Shown piece by piece: positions 1 through 9,875 of a DNA stretch of 64,000 nucleotides. Where the stretch lies: contig DYMN01000003.1 in assembly GCA_020740485.1 (NCBI GenBank), positions 58,904 through 122,903 of the forward strand, read 5' to 3'. Every line of letters begins with the position of its first letter. Positions within the stretch are counted from its first letter, which is position 1. The position numbers and the translations under genes are program-made. The notes beneath the pieces were generated by a model. That model worked only from the letters and a program-made list of their open reading frames with translations, made no database searches and was not told the origin of the DNA. The DNA is from Polaribacter sp. GTDB lineage: Bacteria; Bacteroidota; Bacteroidia; Flavobacteriales; Flavobacteriaceae.

Positions 1-2545
1 GATCAAATAAATTATCTACATTAAATCTGAATGTAAGACCTAATTTATCGGTAAATACAAATTTGTATGACATTCCCATATCAGTTAGAGAGTAAGAAGG
101 TAATAGAAGTGTTTGTTTTCCTTCTGTTGTGAAGTTAGAAATATTTAAAGGAGCATACAATTTATTATAGAATTGTTGACTTAAATCTAATCTGAAATTC
201 TTAAAAGCTTTCCATTCTAATCCTAATCTAGAAGTGAATTGAGCCGCATCACCCACTTTTACTTTATCTAAATACAATTTATTATCAGAAGTTCCAATAA
301 CTGCATTGGTAGTAGCATCATAGTTTGTGCCTTCAGCATTTCCTTTATAGTACCAGTCACCGATGGAAAACATGGCTAATAATTTTAAATTATCAATGGG
401 TTTATAATAAGATTCTAACTCAACTCCTTGGTGCAACTCATTTACTCCATTAAAATCAGTATAGGTCAACACGTTATTAAGAGTAAAGTTACCACTTCTT
501 TGAAAACGATCATTCCATTCAGTTCTATATAAGTTTAAATTAAAACCTGCGCTTGCACTGCGAAAAGCATAACCCAACTCAACACCAATAATGGTTTCAT
601 TTTTTAAATTTTCACGAACTTTATTTGGGTCACTATTTCCACCGATATATACGGCATTAAAGTTAGGCTGTTTTGAGTAATATCCTGCATTACCAAATAC
701 GTTGTGTTTTTTGTTGATGTTATAGTTGATACCTCCTTTAATATTACCACCGAGCATTTTAGTCCAATCGGTAATACTATCTTTAGTATATCTGTAGAAC
801 TCCTCGCGTTTAAAGTTTTGTTGAGATACTCCTCCTTGAATAAAGGCAGAAACAGTTTCGCTCTTGTATTCTACTTGTGTAAATGCACTCAACCAATTAA
901 CCAAGCCATTGTAGTTTCTATCAGTTTTAACTTGATCTTTAATACTGGTAAAAGGATTCCAAGCCGGTAAAGCAGAATAAGTTTCAGTGACTAATTGATT
1001 TGGATTTTGTAAATCAAGCGTATTAATAAAACCATTAGCACCTATCAAATCATTTACTACTTTATAGTGATAGGCTTTATACGTTCTTAAATCTACTCCT
1101 AAATCAAATCCGATTTTATCAAAATTTTTGTGGAAATTAGACAAAGCACCATACCAGTCATGTGAATTCATAGACGATATTCTTGTCATACCTAAATTAT
1201 ACTTGTTGTAGAAGGGAGCTACACCTGTGCGGGTTGCTCCAAAATCAGCTACTGTTTGCCCTTTATTCCATAAAACAATGTCGTCAAATCTAATTAAACC
1301 ATCATTGTACAAATTAGAAGCTCCAGCAGTATCATAAGTGCCTAACGTGTTAATTTTACCGGTACTTCCTGTTCCACCTCCACGTCCCCAAGAACCGTAG
1401 ATAACAGTAGCTAAATCTGCTGTTTCATTCAAATTCCAATCCCAGTTCAAAGATGCTATTGGTTTGTGATAAAAATTTTGAGACCAATTATATTCTTCTC
1501 CATTTAAGTAACCCCAGTTATTGTTATATTTAATGTTTGGGTCTTCATTATCACTGTGTCTTAAAAAAGTAGAAATAGGCATTCCATATTTTTGGTTATG
1601 CCATTGTGGTGCTCCAGTAGCAGTAAACATTAAATTTTGGTTATCATTTATTTTATAACCTACACCAATAAAATAGGTATTCCCTTTATAATTAGTTCCA
1701 TCAGCATATTTAGAACCTTGGTCTTGAGCAAATAATAATGAAGCAGACAATCCGCTTTCCAATAATCCGGTAGAATAAGAAACAGATCCTTTAACACTTT
1801 CTTCACCTCTGTAAGTAAATGCAACGGATCCACCTTCTTTTATATCAGAAGTTCTAGTCATATAATTCACTGTACCCCCTACAGAAGGAATACCTAATTT
1901 AGAAGAACCCAAACCTCTTTGTACTTGAATGAATGATAATACATCTGATAAACCTGCCCAGTTACTGTAATAAACCCATCCGTTTTCCATATCATTAACA
2001 GCTACACCATTTATCATAATTGCAGTGTTTTTTTGATCAAAACCGCGAATATTTATACGCGAATCTCCAAACCCACCTCCAGCTTTTGTTGCATACACTG
2101 ATGGAGTAGCATTTAAAATTTCAGGAAGTTCTTTACTTCCTAATTTTTCAACAATTTCAGTGGCTTTAATCGTTGACACAGCTACCGGCGTTTCACGTTC
2201 TTTAGCGATATCGGCTACCCCTACAATAACAACCTCGTCTAGAGTATCTGCGGAGGGTTGTAATTGTACTGAACCAAAATCTTTTGAACCATTGTAAGCA
2301 ATGTTGGTTGGTTCATAACCAACATAGCTAACTTCTACTGTTCCATTAGGATTTTTACATTCTAAATTGAATTTACCGTCAAAATCGGTAACCGTTCCTT
2401 TGGTAGTTCCTTTGATAACTACACTGGCACCGGGTAAGGGCATGTTGTTCTCATCTACCACTTTACCGGTTAATTTCGATTGTGCAAAAAGCGTAGCTCC
2501 CATTAAAAATAGAGCAATGGCTAATACATTTTTGAAACTTTTCAT
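1..2545 (-). CDS. TonB-dependent receptor (partial, C-terminus outside window)
   Basis: My own translation of the minus strand from the ATG at 2543-2545 gives about 848 residues open to the window edge, so the end of the barrel is missing. It starts with a signal peptide ending in GATLFAQS. A carboxypeptidase-regulatory-like domain follows (about residues 24-100, with the GTVTDFDGKF signature), then a plug domain (about 115-230, with INIRGFDQKNTAIMINGV) and a long beta-barrel. These are hallmarks of Bacteroidota outer-membrane receptors that import siderophores or glycans using TonB energy. No SusD-like partner is visible, because the downstream side lies outside the window. The substrate cannot be told from sequence alone. 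Confidence 0.93.
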   Translation of the reverse strand, partial: MKSFKNVLAIALFLMGATLFAQSKLTGKVVDENNMPLPGASVVIKGTTKGTVTDFDGKFNLECKNPNGTVEVSYVGYEPTNIAYNGSKDFGSVQLQPSADTLDEVVIVGVADIAKERETPVAVSTIKATEIVEKLGSKELPEILNATPSVYATKAGGGFGDSRINIRGFDQKNTAIMINGVAVNDMENGWVYYSNWAGLSDVLSFIQVQRGLGSSKLGIPSVGGTVNYMTRTSDIKEGGSVAFTYRGEESVKGSVSYSTGLLESGLSASLLFAQDQGSKYADGTNYKGNTYFIGVGYKINDNQNLMFTATGAPQWHNQKYGMPISTFLRHSDNEDPNIKYNNNWGYLNGEEYNWSQNFYHKPIASLNWDWNLNETADLATVIYGSWGRGGGTGSTGKINTLGTYDTAGASNLYNDGLIRFDDIVLWNKGQTVADFGATRTGVAPFYNKYNLGMTRISSMNSHDWYGALSNFHKNFDKIGFDLGVDLRTYKAYHYKVVNDLIGANGFINTLDLQNPNQLVTETYSALPAWNPFTSIKDQVKTDRNYNGLVNWLSAFTQVEYKSETVSAFIQGGVSQQNFKREEFYRYTKDSITDWTKMLGGNIKGGINYNINKKHNVFGNAGYYSKQPNFNAVYIGGNSDPNKVRENLKNETIIGVELGYAFRSASAGFNLNLYRTEWNDRFQRSGNFTLNNVLTYTDFNGVNELHQGVELESYYKPIDNLKLLAMFSIGDWYYKGNAEGTNYDATTNAVIGTSDNKLYLDKVKVGDAAQFTSRLGLEWKAFKNFRLDLSQQFYNKLYAPLNISNFTTEGKQTLLLPSYSLTDMGMSYKFVFTDKLGLTFRFNVDNLFD

Positions 2546-2647
2546 TTGTTTGATTTTCGTTTTAAATTAGATTAAAATTTGTTAAAATTTATTAAATGTT
2601 TAGAGATAATATAAATAAATCACCCAATTACCCCCAAAAATTTGATG

Positions 2648-2680
2648 CAAAGATAAATAAAACACTTAAAAAAAAAACAA
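2648..2680 (-). promoter_or_regulatory. Bacteroidota-type promoter for the TonB-dependent receptor
   Basis: On the minus strand there is a -7 box TATCTTTG (2648-2655), matching TAnnTTTG, and a -33 TTG (2678-2680) 22 nt upstream. This is within the spacing used by Flavobacterium/Bacteroides primary sigma factor promoters. The start codon lies about 100 nt downstream. Confidence 0.6.
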
Positions 2681-2741
2681 TTGTTAACATTAGTTCGTTA
2701 TCAATTTGTTAACTTTGGTTCATAACTCTATTTCAATCAAT

Positions 2742-2775
2742 AGTAAAAAAATCATTCTTTAATGATTTTTTTACT
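2742..2775 (-). terminator. Perfect 15-bp hairpin at the 3' end of the T9SS cargo gene
   Basis: Arms 2742-2756 and 2761-2775 are exact reverse complements around a 4-nt loop. The hairpin covers the last codons and stop of the 1115-residue gene. It is A/T-rich and lacks a classical GC stem, so it may be a terminator or simply a 3'-end stabilising hairpin. Confidence 0.4.
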
Positions 2776-5700
2776 AAAGTGATTAGTATTAGAAATAAAG
2801 TTTAAAAAATAAACCCCATTAGAAATGTTTTCTAAATCTAAATTATAAGTTTGATAAGCCTGAATTGAACCTGATTTTATCAGTTTTCCGGTGATATCGT
2901 ATAGGTTAAAATTGGTATTATGCGCATGAGGCCATTCAATACTGATCATTGAATGGGTTGGGTTGGGATATAATTTTATCCTATTTACATACTGAAGATC
3001 TTCATTTGCCAAAGTCCCGTCGATTACGAAATCATCAATTAAAACCCCTTCGCCATTTACAGCTTCATCAGAGGCAAAATGGAATCTGAAAATAATTTGA
3101 CTCTCACCGGTAAATGCAGAAAGGTCATAAGAGTACTCTTTTAAAGTGGTATCTTTTCCTGACCATTGTCCTCCTATAGTTAAAGCATTGGTGTTAGATG
3201 AATTGTTATACCAATTCAGGTCATTAGCAGTCCCTAATACCTGCCAAGTTTTACCATTATCTACAGAAAACTGCACATACATTACATCCCAATCTAATTC
3301 AATGTCAAATGCCATTTTGAACTTCATAACAGGATGCGTCAGTGTCGTCAAGTTATAACAAGGTGTGTACAAATCACTAACCGTATTATTTGTGTAATTT
3401 CCATTTGGATTGGTAATATAAGCATTAGAACCGGATGATAAGGTGGTTCCGTTGCCGGGATAGGCAATTTCCCATAAATCTGAAACTTCAACTCTATCTG
3501 TTATGACAAGCCATTGGTTAGAGCTATTCTCAAAGGGGTTAACCGCATTTGGGTTTGAGTCTAAATCATCTATATAAAAACTCACCTCTCCTGTATTGTT
3601 GTCTGAGTAGGTGTCATTATCGATACTAATGTTAAAATTAATCTTATACAAACCCTTTTCTAAATTCAATTCATTTAAAACAATGTCAGTTGTATTTGTA
3701 GAAAGAAGCGTTCCGTTCCATGTGTAATTATAATTTTGTCCCGCGACTACGTACGAAACATTGATTTGATTGATCGGATTGGTGCCATTATTTTTAACTC
3801 TAATAGATGGAGTGACACTGCCACAATTTACGCTTGGCAATGGATAAAGTGGCTCAACAAATGATGCATCATTGGCAGCCTGAGCAAGGGGTACCGCCGA
3901 TTTCCAAATCCCTCTGCCGTAAGTAGAGGCTATGATTAGATTGTCATTTTCATTGATCTCTAAATCCGTAACATTGGAGTTAGGTAAATTAGTAAAGAAA
4001 GGCTGCCAAGTATTGGAAGTGTCATCTAAATAATAAACGCCGAGATAAGTGCCTACGTAGATTGGGTTGTTTACATTGTATTTCTGATGTCGTATTACAT
4101 TTTTAGATTCATTAGGTAAATTATAAGTAATGTCGTTCCAAGAAGCTCCACCGTCCATAGATTTGTAAACCTTTCCCGAACTTCCACTTGTGGTCAAATA
4201 AACTATTTCTGAATTATGGCTGTTTACTTCAACTGAAGTTATAAAATCGCCACTAAAAGAGGTAGAAAGGGTAGTGAAATCAACTCCGGAATTGGTGCTT
4301 TTGTATAATTTTAATCCGCGGCTAACGTAGATAATTTGGTTGTTTGTTGGGTTAATTTCAATATTTGTGAGATTTTCTAAAAAAGGATGATTGGAAACTT
4401 GAGTCCACGTGCTGCCCACCAATTTATAAAGTTGATCGAATCCGGCATACAAGTTTCCTTCATTATCAGACACCAAAGGGGTTATCCAGTTTCCCGCTAC
4501 CGTACTTGATGCAACAAAGGAAGATGACAATCCCCCGTCTTTCGTTTTATACAATCCGGAACCGGATTGAATAAATCCGTAATATTCATTTTTGTTGTTT
4601 GGATTTACGGCTACATCCATTCCGTCAGCCCCGTAATAATTGTTCCAATTACCCTCACTGTAGGCAAAGCCACCATTGTCTTGAAGTCCCCCAACCACAT
4701 TTTGTGCTGATTGCTTTGCAACGGAAATTTTATAAAACTGACCGATTGCCATTCCTGTTGTTAAATTAGTAAAAGTAGTACCATTATCCGTTGATTTGTA
4801 CAAACCTCCATCAGTCCCTGCAAAAAGCACTCCGTTATAATATCTCAGAAAATGAATATCAGCATGCGTGTAGGCAGGTGCAGTATCATTATTCCAATCA
4901 TTTATTTTAATAAAATTATTGCCTGCATTCGTAGATTTCCAGATGTTCAAAACGCCTGTAAATATTGTTTCTGCATTGATATCTGATGCACACAGCGCCA
5001 TATCATACCAAGCTTGCTGGCTTAGATCAAATATATCATCCGATTCTAACGTTTTTGTAAAGGTGTTTCCGCTGTCGGTAGATTTATATACGCCTTGAAA
5101 TTTCATATCATCCTTAGCACTTAAAAGATAAATATATTCAGGATTTGCAGGGCTAACATCTATGGTAAATCTGCCAGAAGAAGTAGGCAAACCGGAAGAA
5201 ATCTGTTTAAAGGTGTCACCTCCGTTGAGCGATTTGTAAAAAATACTTTCGGTAACGGCATAAACCACATTGGGATTGCCCGGTTTAAGTTTGAAATCTT
5301 TGATGTTTCCACTTTGTTTCAGATTCCAAGAATCGCCTCCGTTCATTGATTTATATAATCCTGAGTCGTTTGCCACCCAAACAATTTGAGGATTGGAGGG
5401 ATCAATATAAATTTCATTGGTAGCAACGCCGTTGATTTCGCCGGTAACATTCCATGTAGCGCCTCCATCTGTAGATTTTATCACTCCAAAAAAGTATGAA
5501 TCACCGGCATCATCATCTCCGGTTGTTGCATATATAGTATCAGAGTTGCTTGGATCAATAGCTATACCGGAAATTCCAATTTGAGGTAAAAAATCGGTAA
5601 GCGGGGTCCAAGACAAACCGGCATTAGTTGATTTCCACATACCGCCGGAAGGTGTTCCGGTATAATAGATGTTTTCATTGTTGGGATCGACTATAAGAAA

Positions 5701-6099
5701 ATTAACTCTTCCTTGTCCTGAAGACCATGAACCTGTGTCTGAAAAAGAATAAGGTCCCAAAGAACTCCAATTACTCACAATTTCGTTTGCATTTTTGTTA
5801 GATTTTTGTCCCAATTGCATCTTCTGTTCCCATAGGTGCCATAGTTCATCGGCCGAAATCAAGGATCCTTCTTTGTTTTTGTAAAAACTTCTGAAATATT
5901 CCCATCGTTTAAATGGTTTATAACCACTTCCCTTTTTGTTTATATCTTTATTATTAAAATAGGTATTTGCTTCGTCAACAGTATTGTTGAAAATTAGGGT
6001 CTTTTTTAAATGATTAGAATGGTTCCAAGGGGCATTGGTTTGAAACTGGGCATATCCGGAGAGAGAAATGAATAGTAGTAAGAGTGATATTATTTTCAT
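2752..6099 (-). CDS. T9SS-sorted sortilin/Vps10-like repeat protein
   Basis: This is a 1115-residue secreted protein. A signal peptide (about residues 1-17) is followed by many beta-propeller strands carrying the recurring signature SxDGGxTW / YKSxNGG from about 110 to 750. Such repeats are typical of sortilin/Vps10 and BNR-type propellers, often found in secreted glycosidases or adhesins. A beta-sandwich region follows (about 780-1030). A type A T9SS sorting domain closes the protein, beginning near LYPNPTHSMISI and ending in KKIIKE. It should be secreted by the T9SS and anchored at, or released from, the surface. No catalytic residues were recognised, so substrate or ligand is unknown. It stands alone, 90 nt downstream of cdaA. 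Confidence 0.88.
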   Translation of the reverse strand: MKIISLLLLFISLSGYAQFQTNAPWNHSNHLKKTLIFNNTVDEANTYFNNKDINKKGSGYKPFKRWEYFRSFYKNKEGSLISADELWHLWEQKMQLGQKSNKNANEIVSNWSSLGPYSFSDTGSWSSGQGRVNFLIVDPNNENIYYTGTPSGGMWKSTNAGLSWTPLTDFLPQIGISGIAIDPSNSDTIYATTGDDDAGDSYFFGVIKSTDGGATWNVTGEINGVATNEIYIDPSNPQIVWVANDSGLYKSMNGGDSWNLKQSGNIKDFKLKPGNPNVVYAVTESIFYKSLNGGDTFKQISSGLPTSSGRFTIDVSPANPEYIYLLSAKDDMKFQGVYKSTDSGNTFTKTLESDDIFDLSQQAWYDMALCASDINAETIFTGVLNIWKSTNAGNNFIKINDWNNDTAPAYTHADIHFLRYYNGVLFAGTDGGLYKSTDNGTTFTNLTTGMAIGQFYKISVAKQSAQNVVGGLQDNGGFAYSEGNWNNYYGADGMDVAVNPNNKNEYYGFIQSGSGLYKTKDGGLSSSFVASSTVAGNWITPLVSDNEGNLYAGFDQLYKLVGSTWTQVSNHPFLENLTNIEINPTNNQIIYVSRGLKLYKSTNSGVDFTTLSTSFSGDFITSVEVNSHNSEIVYLTTSGSSGKVYKSMDGGASWNDITYNLPNESKNVIRHQKYNVNNPIYVGTYLGVYYLDDTSNTWQPFFTNLPNSNVTDLEINENDNLIIASTYGRGIWKSAVPLAQAANDASFVEPLYPLPSVNCGSVTPSIRVKNNGTNPINQINVSYVVAGQNYNYTWNGTLLSTNTTDIVLNELNLEKGLYKINFNISIDNDTYSDNNTGEVSFYIDDLDSNPNAVNPFENSSNQWLVITDRVEVSDLWEIAYPGNGTTLSSGSNAYITNPNGNYTNNTVSDLYTPCYNLTTLTHPVMKFKMAFDIELDWDVMYVQFSVDNGKTWQVLGTANDLNWYNNSSNTNALTIGGQWSGKDTTLKEYSYDLSAFTGESQIIFRFHFASDEAVNGEGVLIDDFVIDGTLANEDLQYVNRIKLYPNPTHSMISIEWPHAHNTNFNLYDITGKLIKSGSIQAYQTYNLDLENISNGVYFLNFISNTNHFSKKIIKE

Positions 6100-6189
6100 T
6101 AATTGTGAAATTTTTAATTTAATGAGTTTTATTGAATGATTGATATTTTTAAAAATTAAGCAAAAAAATTAATTAAAGGCATTCAGTAG

Positions 6190-6969
6190 TTAGGCTAAAT
6201 CCATTCGAATCTTATTGATCAATTCATTTTCATTTTCATACATTACAAACTCCCCATCTACAACATAAGAAACTTTTCCAGTTTCTTCCGACACAACCAA
6301 ACACAGCGCGTCTGTTTTTTCTGTAATCCCGATGGCAGCTTTATGCCGAAGTCCAAAGCGCTTGGGTATAACTTTATTGGTAATAGGCAATACAATTCTG
6401 GTAGCTTTGATAAAATTGTCTTTTATTATAATAGCCCCATCATGCAGAGGACTGTTTTTGTAAAATATACTTTCTATCAATGCCGTACTCACCTCTGCAT
6501 TCATTTTATCACCGGTATGCAATGTAAAATCCAAATTGTTAGTGCGCTCTAAAACAATGAGAGCTCCTGTTTTCTCTCTACCCATTTTAAAGCAAACTTT
6601 TACGATATTATCCACATCTGTTTCAGTTGGAGTCTCGGTTTTTAAAAATCGAAATTGTTTAAATAAGCTTCTGTAGTTTTTAAAATTGGTAGATCCCACC
6701 ATCAATAAGAATTTTCTAATTTCTTGCTGAAATACAATCATAATACCCACAACGCCTACACCTAATAATGTTCCCAGTATATTGCTGAACATTTTGAGTT
6801 GAAGTGCAGATGCAATTTTATAAACTACAAACAAAATCAGAATACCAATAAAAATATTGATAGCAACGGTTCCTTTTAGCAATTTATATACATAATAAGC
6901 CAATAAAGCAACTAAAATTATATCAATTACATCTAAATAGTTGAAGCTTAAAATATCAAAAAATTGCAT
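6190..6969 (-). CDS. cdaA: Diadenylate cyclase (CdaA/DacA family)
   Basis: This 259-residue protein makes the second messenger c-di-AMP from two ATP. Three hydrophobic helices (about 12-32, 35-54 and 65-82) anchor it in the inner membrane, and the DAC catalytic domain follows (about 95-245). The DGA motif is at residues 177-179 (LHDGAIII). The second nucleotide-binding motif, usually RHR, reads R-H-K at 208-210 (GLRHKAAIG). Length matches the family. The start is 6 nt after the stop of the lipoprotein gene, so it is the third gene of a folP - lipoprotein - cdaA transcript. No CdaR-like YbbR protein is adjacent. Confidence 0.92.
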   Translation of the reverse strand: MQFFDILSFNYLDVIDIILVALLAYYVYKLLKGTVAINIFIGILILFVVYKIASALQLKMFSNILGTLLGVGVVGIMIVFQQEIRKFLLMVGSTNFKNYRSLFKQFRFLKTETPTETDVDNIVKVCFKMGREKTGALIVLERTNNLDFTLHTGDKMNAEVSTALIESIFYKNSPLHDGAIIIKDNFIKATRIVLPITNKVIPKRFGLRHKAAIGITEKTDALCLVVSEETGKVSYVVDGEFVMYENENELINKIRMDLA

Positions 6970-6975
6970 AAATTC

Positions 6976-7638
6976 TTATTGAAAATTTAACATATATTCA
7001 GTGGGATCTATTTCAAGTTTTCCTTCTGCATATTTATCAGCTTTAATGCGGATTTCCAAATATCTATTGTAAGTTATGTTAGAATGGAAAAAAAAGTGAA
7101 TTTTTTCGGGAGAAAGCGAATCAAACAATTCCTTGTTAAATTTATTGTATTCATAGGCAGTATCATTTATTTCAAAATTCAATTCATTTAACTTTAAAAT
7201 ATAATCAGCATTATAATGGTAAGATAACTCATCAAAACCGCTCTTATCCAATAGCATATATTGAATACTATCATTACTAAACAAAGAGATGTTTTTGTCT
7301 TTCTCATTGGCGTAACTCAAGTAATTCAACGCTCCTTCTGCACTATGAATTGATTTTTTCGCTCTTTTGGTCTTAATCATTTCCAAAATAGGAACTACTT
7401 CTTTCATGGTTAATCTTTTATCAATATTAATAATCCAATTGGTGGTTGATATGGTATTATTTTTATTAATAACCGCTTTCCTTTTTTCTTCTGTAGAGTT
7501 GTAAAATACCCATATTTCTGAAAAATTCATAATACCCGAAATCCCACTAATCGGAATTATGGGGAGTTCTAAATTTTTCTTTTTACAAGAATTAAAAGAA
7601 AATAGTATTACAGAGACAAGTATTAACGTTCGTTTCAT
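6976..7638 (-). CDS. Putative lipoprotein of unknown function in the folP-cdaA operon
   Basis: A 220-residue protein with a lipoprotein signal peptide: lipobox LFSFNSC, Cys at 18, followed by KKK. It is probably exported and lipidated. The rest is a soluble mixed alpha/beta sequence with no family I recognise. The stretch around residues 58-100 (KAVINKNNTIS, then a helix) loosely resembles periplasmic ExbD-like domains, but the match is too weak to name. It sits 22 nt after folP and 6 nt before cdaA, so it is cotranscribed with the c-di-AMP synthase. That makes an envelope-linked role near CdaA possible but unproven. Confidence 0.75.
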   Translation of the reverse strand: MKRTLILVSVILFSFNSCKKKNLELPIIPISGISGIMNFSEIWVFYNSTEEKRKAVINKNNTISTTNWIINIDKRLTMKEVVPILEMIKTKRAKKSIHSAEGALNYLSYANEKDKNISLFSNDSIQYMLLDKSGFDELSYHYNADYILKLNELNFEINDTAYEYNKFNKELFDSLSPEKIHFFFHSNITYNRYLEIRIKADKYAEGKLEIDPTEYMLNFQ

Positions 7639-7660
7639 CTATTGGGAAGTTGGTGTGTGC

Positions 7661-8476
7661 TTAATAATTTGGTTTTTGTATAGAATGAAAATACATTTTT
7701 ACAATTTCAACTACTTCTTTTGCCTCTTTTACATCGTGAACTCTGAGTATATCTGCCCCGTTTAAGAGCGCTAAAGTGTGTGCAACACCTGTGGCGTGTA
7801 ACATCTCTTCCGGATTAGAATTGAGTACTTTATAAAGCATTGATTTTCTACTGATACCGGCTAATAAAGGTTTTTTAAAGTTTTTAAAATCATTTAGGTT
7901 TCCTAACAGTTGGTAATTCTGATTTAAGGTTTTACCAAATCCAAATCCTACGTCCAAAATTACATCTTTTACACCTAATTCATTTAAAATTTCTAATTTA
8001 TTTCGAAAAAAAGTGCTAACTTCATCCACAATATTATTTTCAGTTAAATTTTGTTGCATGGTTTGCGGCGTTCCCTTCATGTGCATCAACACGTATTGCA
8101 CTTTGTTTTTTGCGATGGTTTCTAACAGGTCATCATCTAGGGTTCCTCCGGAAATGTCGTTTATAATTTGGACACCATGATCAATACTTTTTTGAGCAAT
8201 TTCACTTCTGAATGTATCCACGGAAAGGGTAAGCTGCGGAAATTTTCTTCTTATTTCTATTAGCGCCGGAAATAAACGATTTCCTTCTTCTTCTGTAGAA
8301 ATATGCATTGCGCCCGGACGAGATGAATAAGCACCAAGGTCTATAATATCGGCGCCTTCCTTCAGGTATTGCTCCACTTTAGTAAGCACATCATGCAATG
8401 ACAGATAACTCCCTCCATCATAAAATGAATCAGGAGTCAGGTTGAGAATTGCCATTATTTGGGGATCAATATTCAA
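7661..8476 (-). CDS. folP: Dihydropteroate synthase
   Basis: FolP condenses p-aminobenzoate with 6-hydroxymethyl-dihydropterin diphosphate in folate synthesis. Visible motifs are ILNLTPDSFYDGG at the N-terminus, VDTFRSE (pterin site), NDISGG, LDVGFGFGKT, GISRKS and the terminal RVHDV. The 271-residue length fits the family. The chosen start is TTG (8474-8476), because an in-frame TAA lies just upstream (about 8492-8494) and the only nearby ATG (8453-8455) would remove seven more residues from an already short N-terminus. A -7 box TACTTTTG lies at 8501-8508, implying a very short leader. It is the first gene of the folP - lipoprotein - cdaA operon. Confidence 0.93.
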   Translation of the reverse strand: MNIDPQIMAILNLTPDSFYDGGSYLSLHDVLTKVEQYLKEGADIIDLGAYSSRPGAMHISTEEEGNRLFPALIEIRRKFPQLTLSVDTFRSEIAQKSIDHGVQIINDISGGTLDDDLLETIAKNKVQYVLMHMKGTPQTMQQNLTENNIVDEVSTFFRNKLEILNELGVKDVILDVGFGFGKTLNQNYQLLGNLNDFKNFKKPLLAGISRKSMLYKVLNSNPEEMLHATGVAHTLALLNGADILRVHDVKEAKEVVEIVKMYFHSIQKPNY

Positions 8477-8524
8477 TGTTGAGAATGCTGATTAAAACTG
8501 CAAAAGTAATGATAATTAGCATAA

Positions 8525-8554
8525 AAAAGCCACTCTTAGTAATGAGTGGCTTTT
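8525..8554 (-). terminator. Rho-independent terminator of the C1 peptidase gene
   Basis: Perfect 11-bp stem (8525-8535 with 8544-8554), 8-nt loop, GC-containing core GCCACTC/GAGTGGC. On the minus strand it runs into TTTTTTAT. It lies about 100 nt after the stop of the peptidase gene and upstream of folP. Confidence 0.85.
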
Positions 8555-8657
8555 GGTTTAAAATACATTAACATTAAAACCGAAAAATTATCAATTGTTT
8601 CATTTTTATTGTTTTATGTTTCATTTTATAAAATAACTTGAAACCTGAAACTTGAAA

Positions 8658-9875
8658 CTATTTTATTCCTAATTTACTTTTTAATTCTTTACTCAATGCT
8701 TCTTTGGGTAATTGAATCATTATGGTTTTGTACCGAGCGTAAGGGAAGGATGCATAAAAATAACCTCCTCGTGCATTGTGATCTGTACCCCAAGAATTTT
8801 TGATAATCAAATATTTAGTTCCGTTTTGATCTGAAACCATACCTGTAGCGTGCATTCCGTGGTCATCTGTAGTGGATTGTTCGTCAAAGGCTCTTTGACG
8901 TACTTCTTGTGTGATATTTTTTTCCTTTACAGGCTGCATAAATGCGTTACTTTTCTTTTCAACTCCGGAATAATTTGAAAAAGCCCCATCTTCTCCGGTT
9001 TTGATGATATTGTTCTCATCTTCAGGTACAATTGCCAAAGCATCGCGGGCTGAAAATCCTTCTTCTGATACATCGGCTGCCCATGCAAAGGTATAACCAT
9101 TTGTCAAAGCATATTCCATAGCATCCATTAATTCATCGAGTGGGACATTGTAACTACTTTGCATAGACCAATTATCCGGTATCTCTACCGCAAAAGACTT
9201 ATAATAAGGATGATGAGAAAAAGAAGTCAAGCTGATGTAGTCATCCGAATTAATACCCAAACTTTGGGCATAGGTAAAAGGATTATAAGTAGTCCGGTTT
9301 GATGTAAAAGTAAAAGTGGTTAAATCATCAGGTAAATCGCCTAAATAAGCATCTACTATTTCCGTGGCTCCTTTGCGCCAATTGGGTAATAATTTACCTC
9401 CTTGCGGTTTTTTATTTACCCCTTCGATATAGCCTTTGAGTCCGGCAACCATTTCGTCGTGGTTGTGTCGGTCGGCTCCATAATTTAATCCGGTGTATGC
9501 ACTTTCGGGAACAATTCCATATTTACTTATCAATAATGGCACATCGTGAAATTCGCCTCCTTGATCTAAGTTAGCTTTGCCGTTCATGCGAATGAAATTT
9601 TCAGCTTTGTCTACATAACCATTGCGCACTACGTACATTTCCGATAAATCTACCGTTTTACCGGTATGTCTCAGGATTTCTGATTCTAAAAAAGAAAGTG
9701 CTGAATAATCCCAACAAGTTCCGGTTTGGTTCTGATTTTCTACCGGAGTGACTCCATTGTTTTTGATAACTTTGAATTTGTATTGACTACCTTCTTTATT
9801 AGTGAAAGTGTCTTGTGCCAACATGGAAAGGGTCGTGAGGAGTAAAATTACAATCCATTTGACTATTTGAAGCAT
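8658..9875 (-). CDS. Secreted C1-like cysteine peptidase (bleomycin hydrolase / PepC type)
   Basis: A 405-residue protein with an N-terminal signal peptide (about 1-20, ending SMLAQ). The papain-like triad is visible: Cys54 in QTGTCWDYSAL, a His near residue 345 in DDHGMHATG, and an Asn near 364 in IKNSWGTD. The arrangement and the insertions between triad residues match the Peptidase_C1-like family (PF03051), aminopeptidases related to bleomycin hydrolase. The signal peptide suggests a periplasmic or surface location, unlike cytoplasmic PepC, which is common for Bacteroidota homologues. Monocistronic, with a clear terminator downstream. A tandem GAAACCT/TGAAACT motif overlaps the 3' end (about 8638-8660). 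Confidence 0.88.
   Translation of the reverse strand: MLQIVKWIVILLLTTLSMLAQDTFTNKEGSQYKFKVIKNNGVTPVENQNQTGTCWDYSALSFLESEILRHTGKTVDLSEMYVVRNGYVDKAENFIRMNGKANLDQGGEFHDVPLLISKYGIVPESAYTGLNYGADRHNHDEMVAGLKGYIEGVNKKPQGGKLLPNWRKGATEIVDAYLGDLPDDLTTFTFTSNRTTYNPFTYAQSLGINSDDYISLTSFSHHPYYKSFAVEIPDNWSMQSSYNVPLDELMDAMEYALTNGYTFAWAADVSEEGFSARDALAIVPEDENNIIKTGEDGAFSNYSGVEKKSNAFMQPVKEKNITQEVRQRAFDEQSTTDDHGMHATGMVSDQNGTKYLIIKNSWGTDHNARGGYFYASFPYARYKTIMIQLPKEALSKELKSKLGIK

Noticed and set aside
704..970. Plus-strand 88-residue frame within the TonB receptor region
   Set aside because: Shadow of the receptor gene on the minus strand, which is open over the whole interval with clear domain signatures.
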